A stretch of DNA of 64,000 nt, taken from positions 3,391,364 to 3,455,363 of the forward strand of contig CP087208.1 in the NCBI GenBank assembly GCA_020912385.1, in the 5' to 3' direction. The position numbers and the translations under genes were made by a program. The DNA comes from Neofusicoccum parvum (taxonomy: Eukaryota; Ascomycota; Dothideomycetes; Botryosphaeriales; Botryosphaeriaceae). The notes beneath the pieces are model-generated. The model was not told the DNA's origin. It searched no databases and was given only the letters and a program-made list of their open reading frames with translations. Of the stretch, positions 42,145-50,778 are shown piece after piece; the stretch's first letter is position 1; each line of letters begins with the position of its first letter.

Positions 42145-42513
42145 AGATTGTGTGGGAAAGAATCGTCGGGTGGGCTGGACGCGCACCGCACTGGATTTAC
42201 CGCACTGGATTTGGAGCGAGGTGCTCGGATCGAGTCTACACTCGGTCAGATTTCCAAGCGTGGCTCTGCGACCACTTTTTATATGAGCCACCTTAAAATC
42301 CGACCGCTGCGTCGTGAGAAAACCAGCCACTTGGGGTAAGAGTAGGGTTAGGGTTGAGGTTTTTTGATGGGGTAAGGGTGATCCGTGCGGCGGCGGCGGC
42401 AGCAGCGGCGGTAGCAGTAGTAGTAGCAGCAGCATTTACGAGCTTTCTCACACCAGCATCATTCTCTCTAGCAACTTTCAGTATTAGCAAGACAATACTA
42501 GCTAGCGCACCAA
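42145..42513 (+). promoter_or_regulatory. TLH leader: TATA, repeated sites, telomere tract
   Basis: ACCGCACTGGATTT occurs twice in direct tandem (42185-42198, 42199-42212); its core CTGGATTT is the same as the hairpin arm. A TATA-like 'tttttatatgag' lies at 42275-42286. An interstitial telomeric tract TAGGGTTAGGGTT lies at 42343-42355, then CGG/CAG/TAG triplet runs (42388-42433) before the ATG at 42514, which has a good context (CACCAAATGG). The promoter assignment is inference from position. Nearly the same sequence is in module 2. Confidence 0.5.
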
Positions 42514-42784
42514 ATGGCGACAGCGTACTTTTATCACCAGGCGGAATACCGGCTCGCGATCTGCAGGGAGTGCCGGCACGCCGTCTGGCCGGACCAGGTG
42601 GAAGGCCATCTGCGGGGGAAACACCACCGGATGGGCCGGAAGCAGGCGGAGCTGGTCGGTGGTGAGGTTAGAAGCTGGCATGGCTTGATTGCATTCTCGA
42701 GCGAGCTGGAAGTGCCAGCCCGGGTGCAACGGCCCGTCACAGAGCTGCCACTGTTCAAGGACGGGCTGCTGTGCCAGAAGGACC

Positions 42785-42830
<46 letters not shown>

Positions 42831-45800
42831 CAGTAATAGTAGCAGCTGCCAGTACGTCTGCAGGAATGAAAGGATGATGAAAGAGCACTGGCGCACCGAG
42901 CACGGATGGTCGATTGGAGGAGGCAAAGGCCGGCAGAGCAGGATGGTGGAAGAGGGGTTGAATAAGAGGTTCCAAGAGGCGGTAAAGCAGGTCTACTGCC
43001 AGCGCTTCTTCCCCACCTTCCACGGCTCGCAGTACTTTGAAGTGTGCCAGCCAGAGGAGCAAGCGCAGCAGGAGGACCAGGCGCAGCCCGCCCAGGAGGG
43101 AGGGGAGAGAGGGGAGGGAGGAGGGGAGCAGCTGTGGCAGCAGGCGTGGAACAAGGCGAACCAGAACTGGGAGGAGCTGGAGAAGCGGGCCCGGGCCACC
43201 ATCGAGGAAGGAGAGAAGGACGAGGTCAGCCCGTGGCTGGACAGGACGCAGTGGCTGCCGTATCTGGCGCGGCTGGACCGCGACGATCTGCTAGCGTCGG
43301 TTGAGGAGCCCAACGCCAACCCGGACAGGCCAGAGGAGGAGGAGGAGCCGGCGGCAGCGGCCATCTGGAAAGCCATGGACGAGGTTGCGCGCATCGGCCA
43401 GCAGGCGGTGACCCAGCAGGTCGGCATATTCATCCGCATGGAGCTGATGAGGACGGAGAAGCACCAGAACCGGTACCACCCGCTGCAGCCGTACATGGAG
43501 GAAAACGCGGTCGCGGACAGGTCGAGGGCGTGGAAGCAGGTGCTGATGTTCTTCGTCAGGACGCAGCAGGAGCATGACTGGAGAAGCCCAGAGTACAGGT
43601 TCACCCGCAGGCAGTCCAGGGCATTCACCAGGCTGATGGAGGAGGCAGAGCAAGCTGTAAAGAAGCAAGAAGAAGGGAAAGGGGGAGGAAGAGATAAAGA
43701 AGAAAGCGAGGAAGAAGAGGGAGGAAGAAGTGATGGTGATGATGATGATGATAATGAAGAAGAAGAAGGAGCTGGTTTAGAAGAGCAGCAGCAGCAGCAG
43801 CTGCCACCAAAGCTGTCCGGGATCCAGAAGGCGTGCTTGGACTTTTGCATTGAACTGCTGAACCAGAGGATCACGCAGCGCGAGTACGACAGCGCTCTGG
43901 TCTGCGCTCTGGCGGTGCAGGGGGTCACGCCCACCGGCTGGAGGGAGCCGGGTCTGTACACGGCGATTCTGTCGGCCATCATCAAGGTGGGGCGCTTCAT
44001 GGTGGTGCAGAAGGCGCTGGAGATGGCGGGTCCAGCAGCAGCAGCAGCAGCAGCAGCAGAAGGGGAGGAGGATGGTAGGGAGGAGTTTAGCAGTGGGGGC
44101 AGCGCATGGGACTTTGAGAAGGAGGAGGAGGAGGAGGAGGAGGAGGAGGAGGAGGAGGAGGAGGAGGACGGCGCTGGCGGTTATGGTGGAGGCGATGCTG
44201 GCGGCAGCAGCAGTAGCAGCAGCAGTAGCAGCCAGGGCGGCAGGAGCAGCAGCAGCCAGGGCGGCAGGAGCAGCGCCGGCCAGGGCAGCGCCGGCCAGGG
44301 CAGCGCCGGCCAGAGCAGCAGTGGCCAGGACAGCAGCAGGAACAGCGGCCAGGGCAGCGCCAGGGACAGCAGTGGGCGCAGCGGGCGCAGCCAGGGCGGC
44401 AGGAGCAGTAGCAGCCAGGGCAGCGCCGGCCAGAGCAGCAGTGGCCAGGACAGCAGTGGCCAGGATAGCGCCAGCAGCAGGACCAGCAGCGGCCAGGGCA
44501 GCAGCAGGAACAGCGGCCAGGGCAGCGCCAGGGACAGCAGTGGGCGCAGCCAGCGCAGCCAGCGCAGCCAGCGCAGCCAGCGCAGCCAGCGCAGCCAGAT
44601 GAAGATGAGCTGCTTAGAGCTGGTGACCAAGATGATGGACAGCTTCATGATCCGAGGCAGCCACAGTCCCATGCAGTGGATACTGGATCTGCGCACTTAC
44701 GGGATGAAGATCCACTACAACACCACCACCAAGGGCCATGTGGGATGGAATGGGCGGGAGCAGCTGCTGTACCAGGGCATCCAGTTCACCATGGCCAAGT
44801 TCAGGGGCATGGTGCACGGCTTGCTGAACGACACTCGCCAGCTGCTGCTCCAGGAGCTGCTGTTTGGCGGCTACAGCAGCCACAAGAAAGAGCATAGGGA
44901 AATGGACGTGCCAGCAGTGCCGTGGCATTCCATCAGGGACAACCCAGCTGAGGAGCGCAGAGGGTGGAGCTTTCTGCAGGACCAGCGCACCAGGCTGCCA
45001 GCAGACGGGAACACTTGGTTGTTCAACAGGATCATGGGAATCACTGCTGCGAGGAAGAGGTTCACCAGGGAAAACGCGAGCTCAGGTATCAGCAGGCAGG
45101 CGGTAGATGCATATGCAGCGCAGGTGGCCGAGTTTAGGGAGAAGCTGCTACTGCTGATGCACATTACCGGTGGACAGCCGGCAAGAGGGCCGGAGATTCT
45201 CAGCATCAGGCATAGCAATACGGCCAAGGGAGGGCACCGCAACATCTTCGTGGAGGATGGGCTGGTTGTGTTCGTCACGCGCTACCACAAGGGCTACGCC
45301 ATGTCCGGGGATGTCAAGGTGATCCACAGGTATCTGCCCAGGGAGGTGGGCGAGCTGGTGGTGTGGTATCTATGGCTAGTCTTGCCATTCCACCAGCGCA
45401 TGCTGGCAGCAGTACGTGGGAGCGAGCAGATCTCAGCCCACATGTGGCCGGCGGAGGCGGGGGAGAAGAGGTGGACGACGGAGCGCATGAGGGAGGCGAT
45501 GAAGAAGGAGAGCAGGATCGGCTTAGGCCAGGAGCTGACGGTCAGGGCGTACAGGGACGTCGCTATCGGCATCAGCAGGCGGTTCATGCGCGGCTCCAGC
45601 GCGTTCAGGGTAGACGAGGAGGGGGGAGAGAATGGGAATGAGCAGGAGCAGCAGCAGATGGAGGTGGGAGAAGACCGGGCAGCAGCAGCCATTGCAGACG
45701 CCCAGGCAGGACATACTTCCCACACTGCAGGCTTGATCTACGCGCGTGGGATGATGGAGCAGGCAGGTGTGGTGGCGGAGAAGAGGCTGCTGTTCCGTGC

Positions 45801-48204
45801 TTCCAGTACCGACTGGCACCGCTTCTTGGGCTTCCAGTCGGCATTTAAAAGCCAGGAACCGGCTGCTTCCAGGAAGAGGAAGCGCTGCCCGTTTGAGGAT
45901 GACGCTGACGAGGAGCGGCTGGACCGCTGGGCAAGGCTGAAGAGGGCCAACGTGAAGGAGCAGCTGCAAAGATTGATGGGAAAGGAAGCCGAGTTCCGCA
46001 GCATCCAGGAAGAGGCGGTGACCGCCATCCAGGCTGGAGTGAGCCCGGTGGTGGCAGTGATGCCGACTGGGGCTGGGAAAAGCATCTTGTTCATGCTGCC
46101 GGCTTGGACGGAGCCAGGAGGAACAACGGTGGTGGTGGTACCGCTCATCGCGCTGCGAGCGGACATGAAAGAGCGCTGCAGCAAGCTGGGCATCAGCTGT
46201 GCAGAATGGGAGGCGAGGCGGCCACCAGACGCGGAGTCCATCGTGCTGGTCACGCCAGAGGCAGCACTGAGCGACGAGTTCATGACGTTTTTGAACCGGC
46301 TCAGGGCGATGAGGCAGCTGGACAGGATCATCATCGACGAGTGCCACGTGGTGCTGAACGACCAGGTGGACTTCCGCAAGCAGCTGCAGCAGCTGGGGAA
46401 GCTCATGGCGGCAGAAACGCAGATGGTTCTGCTCACAGCGACGCTGCCACCCAGCAAAGAGGCGGAGCTGTGGCGCAGGATGGGCTGGACTGCGGCCGAG
46501 GTGGTGGTGTTCAGGGCGGTCACCACCCGCAGAAACATCAGCTACCAGGTGGTGGGGGTGGAGTTGGAGGTGGAGGTGGAGAATGGAGGAGGGAGAGGAG
46601 GGAGAGGAGGGAGAGGAGGGAGAGGAGGGAGAGGAGGGAGAGGAGGGGGAGGAGGGAGAGGGGGAGGATGGCGAGGAAGACAAGGAGGGAAGGAGGCGCA
46701 GAATAGGAAAATAGAAGAGATGGTGGAAGAGGAACTACAGGCAACGGTGGAAGGAAAGGTGGTCATCTACTGCAACACAGTGACCAGGGTGAAGAGCTTG
46801 GTGGACGCAGGGCTGTTCCAGTGCGAGGCATTTTACAGCAAGATGTCAGAAGCTAGGAAGAAGGAGGTGCTAGAGGACTTCAAGGCGGGAGTGGTGCGTG
46901 TAGTGGTGGCCACCAGCGCGCTGGGCATGGGGATTGACATTCCAGGCATCAGGCTCATCATCCACACGGATGAGCCGCGGGATTTTCTGGACTACGCGCA
47001 GGAGAGCGGCAGGGCGGGAAGGGATGGACTGGCCAGCAGAGCAGTGATGGTTCAGGGGGGGGAGAAGAGCGATGACCGGCTGGTAAGGCAGTATCTGGAT
47101 GGGGGACTGTGTAGGAGAACGGTGATGGACGAGTTTTTAGATGGTAGTTTTAGGCGGATAGAATGCAGGCAGGAGGAGGGGGAAGAAAAGTGTGATTTTT
47201 GTAGAAGGAGCAGGGAGTCTAGGCGAGAGATCACGGATGATGATAATGATGATAATAATGAGGAGGAGGAGGTAGAGGAGGTAGATGAGGTGGAAGAGGT
47301 AGATGAGGTGGAAGAGGTAGACAGGGAGGTAGAGGAAGAACAGAGGGTAGACCAGTACCAGCAGCGGCAGCAGGGGCAGCAGTGGAGGGAGCAGCAGCAA
47401 AGAGAGCAGCAGCAGAGGATGCGGCAGCAGGAAAATCAGCAGCAAAGAGAGCAGCAGCAGAGGATACGACAGCAGCAAAGAGAGAAGCAGCAGGAAAATC
47501 AGCGGGAAAGTCGGCAGGAAAGTCGGCAGGAAAGACAGCAGGAGGAAGAGCAGAGTGCGCAACAAAGAGAATTAGATAGGCAGGAGTTTCAAAGGCAGCA
47601 GCAGCAGCAGGTAGGAATAAGGGTAAGGCAGGCCAGGCAGACACAACAGGTGTATGCGGATGCAGAACTGCTTCAGAGAAAGCTGCAGAGGTGGAAGGGG
47701 GTGTGTTTGGTGTGCAAGGCAGCGGGCAGGGAAGACCAGCACAGTGTTAGCCACTGTCCAACAGAGCGGGGTAGGCAGGCGGATGGGGAGAGGCGCGAGA
47801 TGCAGGGAAGAATCAGGTTTGAGAGGTACTCGGGCTGCTTTCGCTGCGGGGTACCACAGGCAATCTGCAACAGGTGGGAGAGTAATGGTAGGCAGGGGTG
47901 GCGGCAGGTTCATGGCAGCGAGTGCCAGTTCTTCGGGGTGATGATTGGTATATTATACGGGATCAAGCACGGGTATAAGACGGTGTGGAAGAGGTGGTTA
48001 TTACGGCTAGGAGAGGAAGTAGTAGGAGCGGGAGTAGCGGCGGCGGCGGTAGAGGATAGAGATGAAGATAAAGATAGACTGCTAGGATATCTTAGACAGG
48101 TATGGAGGAAGGACGAGCTCGAGAGTAATAACTTGGCTCGGGAGTTTTTATGGCTGATAGGAAGGGTGGAGAGCTTAATAGAGGAGAGAGGAGTAGGGAG
48201 ATAA
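42514..48204 (+). CDS. TLH: Telomere-linked RecQ helicase with OrsD-like finger and YR-like domain
   Basis: An intact 1896-codon ORF. N-terminus: CRECRHAVWPDQ...H-x4-H (C17, C20, H32, H37) and a second finger C112-x3-C...H125-x4-H130, then 'CQRFFPTFHGSQYF' (about 160-175), all OrsD/DUF3505-like. Acidic tracts and a Ser/Gly/Gln repeat (about 550-690) follow. Residues about 875-1080 resemble a tyrosine recombinase: 'TGGQPARGPEIL' (R891), 'YHKG' (K926), 'RAYR' (R1014), 'GHTSHTAGLIYAR' (H1067, Y1076). RecQ-type helicase: 'MPTGAGKS' (1183-1190), DECH (1275-1278), 'TATLPPS' (about 1307), 'ATSALGMGIDIPG', 'QESGRAGRDG' (1496-1505). A Gly/Arg-rich stretch (about 1355-1390) splits the two helicase lobes. 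A Gln-rich region and a C-terminal zinc cluster (C1731, C1734, H1747, C1748; C1775, C1778, C1785) end the protein. Known TLH proteins are encoded next to fungal telomeres; unwinding or recombination of chromosome ends is the inferred role. Confidence 0.9.
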
Positions 48205-49080
48205 TAAAGCTAATAGATAGATAGGGCTAGCTAGTAGGTAGAGCTAGTAAGATGGAACTAATAGAGGAGTAATAGTTGAAAAGAGTGGGAATAAACAAGA
48301 AAGATAGATTTTTAGGAATAATAATAACTGGATGTACTATATGAGTAGAATTAAATGGAATTGAATACAGATATAAAGTGATATATAAAAGAGGTGAAAG
48401 ATGGATTTAAAAGAACTAGAACTAGAATTAAAGCTAGGACTAGAATTAAAACTAGAGTTGAAACTAGAGGTAGAACTAGAATTAAAACTTGAATTAAAAC
48501 TAGAAGTAGAAGTAGAATTAGAAGAACTAGAAGAACTAGAAGAACTAGAAGAACTAGAAGAACTAGAAGAACTAGAAGAACTAGAAGAACTAGAAGAACT
48601 AGAAGAACTAGAAGAACTAGAAGAATTAAAAAAAACAAAAAAAAAAAAATAAAAAAAACTAGAAGGACTAGAAGAAGTAGAACTAGAATTAAAAGAACTA
48701 GAAGAACTAAAAGAATTAAAAAAGAATTAGAAGGACTAAAACTAAAACTAGAATTAGAAATTAAGACTAGAACTAGAGGTAGAACTAAAGGAACTAGAAG
48801 AACTAGAAGAATTAAAAAAGAAAAAAAAAAAAAAAAAAAAAAAACTAGAAGGAACTAGAAGAAGTAGAACTAGAATTAGAAGAACTAGAACTAAAACTAG
48901 AATTAGAAACTAAGACTAGAACTAGAACTAGAACTAGAACTAGAACTAGAACTAGAACTAGAACTAGAACTAGAGTTAAAACTAGAGGTAGAACTAAAAC
49001 TAGAACTAAAAGAACTAGAAGAAGAATAATAGATTTAAAAGTAGAGAGTAATAATTTAATATAGGAGTTTTTAACAGTTA
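48205..49080 (+). repeat. Purine-rich (GAACTAGAA) satellite after TLH
   Basis: From about 48400 to 49030 the plus strand is almost only A, G and the triplet CTA: long runs of GAACTAGAA/AGAACT and homopolymer A tracts. A 252-base open frame of Leu-Glu repeats (48401-48652) is a by-product. Copied virtually unchanged at 61049-61680, and in diverged form at 63418-63690. Confidence 0.9.
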
Positions 49081-49207
49081 GTAAGAGTAGGGTGAGGGAT
49101 AGTAATTTTAAGTAGGATGAGGGTTAGCAATTTTAAGTAGGGTAAGGGTTAGTAATTTTGAGTAGGGTGAGGGTTAGTAATTTTGAGTAGAGTGAGGGTG
49201 ATGTATA
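49081..49207 (+). repeat. Telomere-adjacent repeat, block 1 (internal)
   Basis: Four to five units of about 26-30 bases, 'gagggttagtaattttgagta' followed by 'gggt'. The same unit directly precedes the true telomere at 63795-63886 and ends module 2 at 61728-61858. Its presence here suggests this point was once next to a chromosome end. Confidence 0.85.
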
Positions 49208-49391
49208 TGTTAGAGTCTAGAGCCTCGAGAGAAGCCTCAGAGGATCATCGGCAGGTCATGTGATGCCAAGAACTCCTTGTATTTAAGTCGTTCTCTTCTT
49301 CTTTCTACTTCTTCTTCTCTCCTTAAGTCTTAGCTTAACGTACATAGCGCAATAAACCTTTCAGTGATCATCCTGAGGTTGAGCCCTGACA
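49208..49391 (+). mobile_element. Gypsy 5' LTR
   Basis: TGTTAGAGTC...GCCCTGACA, 184 bases with TG/CA ends. It contains 'tgtatttaag' (TATA-like, about 49278) and AATAAA (about 49351). Boundaries are inferred from ends and from where module 1 stops; there is no second LTR to compare. Confidence 0.65.
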
Positions 49392-49444
49392 ATAGCTAAG
49401 ACTTCAAACCCATTGGACTCACTGGACATCGGATCATTGGTACA

Positions 49445-49530
49445 GTCGCGCACTGGAATCACTGGAATCACTGGAATCACTGGAATCACTGGAATCACTG
49501 GAATCACTGGAACTACTGGAATCACTGGAG
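49445..49530 (+). repeat. 9-bp tandem repeat in Gypsy leader
   Basis: About nine units of AATCACTGG (one AACTACTGG) between the LTR and the gag ATG at 49549, in the region where packaging and primer-binding signals normally sit. Confidence 0.9.
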
Positions 49531-49548
49531 ACAACGGGATCAACGACA

Positions 49549-50778
49549 ATGGTCAACGAACAGCAAATACAAGAGCAGCAGGCTCAAGAGCCTCAAGGAA
49601 TAATGCAGATACTGCAACAGATGATGACGAGGATGGACACCCTCACCAACGAGCTCACACAGCTAAAGAAGGACAAGCAGAATCCTCTCCAGGTAGGGGA
49701 TATCCAAACCCCCTCTACGCAACCCTCAGAGGAGGCTGGGGAAAAGGAGGCTAAACAGGAGGCTGGGAAAAAAGAGGCTGGAATAACCGGAGACACCTCG
49801 GGCCTACAGGCCCCTGAGTCAGGATTCACCAGCCACCACACCAAGACAGGCCCCACCAAGAATCTCGGTCCTTTAGCTGAATACTCAGGCAATAGAGATG
49901 AGTTAGAGCCTTGGATTACCCAAGCTCAAGCAAAGCTTACAGTGGACTACGCAACCTGCACTGAAGCTACGAAGTTTTTCATGCTCCATAACCGGCTGAG
50001 AGACGAAGCAGCGCGTCAGTTACAGCCCTGGGTACAAGCTACCACCAACACAAGCAGTATGACTGCTCAGTGCCTACTGGACCAACTACGCCTATCATTT
50101 GGCGACCCCCACGTGCAAGAAAAGGCCCAGCGTAAGCTGCATAAGCTACGCCAAACCAACAAGCCTTTCATGGAATACTTCACTGAGTTTCGCAAACTGG
50201 TACTGGAGGCAGGAGGTACCCACTGGCCAGACGAGATCCTGAAAGCCTACTTAGAAGCAGGACTCAGCCAAGAGCTTCAGCATAGCATGATTGGCCTTGG
50301 AAGCATAAGCCAGTCCTTTGAGGACTACTGCACTGAGCTGAAACGTGTCAGTGATCAACTGGAGGCATTCAACCTGCGCAACAATGGCAAGAAAGCCCAG
50401 CAGGACTGGAAGCAAGGCTGGTGGCGTGGTCAGAATAAGGTTGGCTCGGCAGGGTCCACTAGCAGGCAGCCAGGGTCCAAGCAGCCAAAACCAACGACGC
50501 CCCAACACGACAACATGGATTGGGAACCTACTGGGCCGGCCAAGGCAGCCCAAGGGCGCCGTGTCAAGTGGGTGGATGATCAAGAGATGCAGAAACGAAA
50601 GGAGGAACACCGTTGCCTACGCTGTGGCGACTCGACGCATCTGATTGCCCAATGCCCCTGGCTACCACCAAGGAGACCCGCACGCTTTGCAAAGCCTGCC
50701 CAGCAGGAGGGACACGTGGGACCGCAACTGGAAGACATGGAGGATAATGAGACTTCCTCCCAGCAGTCGGAAAACTGA
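49549..50778 (+). CDS. gag: Gypsy Gag (capsid/nucleocapsid)
   Basis: 409 codons. Residues 1-45 are Gln-rich and coiled; 45-105 are low complexity; 110-265 form a retrotransposon Gag capsid domain ('FMLHNRLRDEAARQLQPWV', 'DPHVQEKAQRKLHKLRQTN', 'YFTEFRKLVLEAG'); 355-368 are one CCHC knuckle 'CLRCGDSTHLIAQC'. It forms the virus-like particle and binds element RNA. The stop at 50776-50778 overlaps the pol frame by 28 bases; pol is in the -1 frame. Confidence 0.9.
   Translation: MVNEQQIQEQQAQEPQGIMQILQQMMTRMDTLTNELTQLKKDKQNPLQVGDIQTPSTQPSEEAGEKEAKQEAGKKEAGITGDTSGLQAPESGFTSHHTKTGPTKNLGPLAEYSGNRDELEPWITQAQAKLTVDYATCTEATKFFMLHNRLRDEAARQLQPWVQATTNTSSMTAQCLLDQLRLSFGDPHVQEKAQRKLHKLRQTNKPFMEYFTEFRKLVLEAGGTHWPDEILKAYLEAGLSQELQHSMIGLGSISQSFEDYCTELKRVSDQLEAFNLRNNGKKAQQDWKQGWWRGQNKVGSAGSTSRQPGSKQPKPTTPQHDNMDWEPTGPAKAAQGRRVKWVDDQEMQKRKEEHRCLRCGDSTHLIAQCPWLPPRRPARFAKPAQQEGHVGPQLEDMEDNETSSQQSEN

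Larger units (their letters stand above)
42103..49207 (+). mobile_element. TLH module 1 (about 7.1 kb, telomere-linked)
   Basis: A unit repeated at 54802-61858. It comprises the CCTAACC start, hairpin, leader with an interstitial TTAGGG tract, TLH gene, purine-rich satellite and telomere-adjacent repeats. The unit is oriented with its gene pointing to the telomere. The left edge is defined exactly by the point where modules 1 and 2 begin to agree; the right edge is where the Gypsy LTR begins. Whether it is a mobile element or only a duplicated chromosome end cannot be decided from the sequence; see findings. Confidence 0.8.

Noticed and set aside
42993..44000. 335-codon minus-strand ORF opposite the TLH gene (and its counterpart at 55644-56672)
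   Set aside because: Ser/Cys-rich shadow of acidic and Gln-rich TLH codons; no start context or domain, and present only because the sense strand avoids certain codons.
45523..46683. 386-codon minus-strand ORF inside the recombinase/helicase region
   Set aside because: Low-complexity SSPSSPS start comes from the GGGAGAGGA tract; the sense frame has clear helicase motifs.
48401..48652. 83-codon ORF of Leu-Glu repeats, identical at 61049-61300
   Set aside because: Conserved as DNA satellite; the third copy (63418) has a different reading (Arg/Thr/Lys), so the protein is not what is conserved.
49445..49530. Regular short repeats that might suggest a CRISPR array
   Set aside because: Units are 9 bp in direct tandem with no spacers, in a fungal retrotransposon leader.
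50760..50778. GGAAAAC as a slippery frameshift heptamer
   Set aside because: It does not fit X-XXY-YYZ; only the -1 frame relation is certain.
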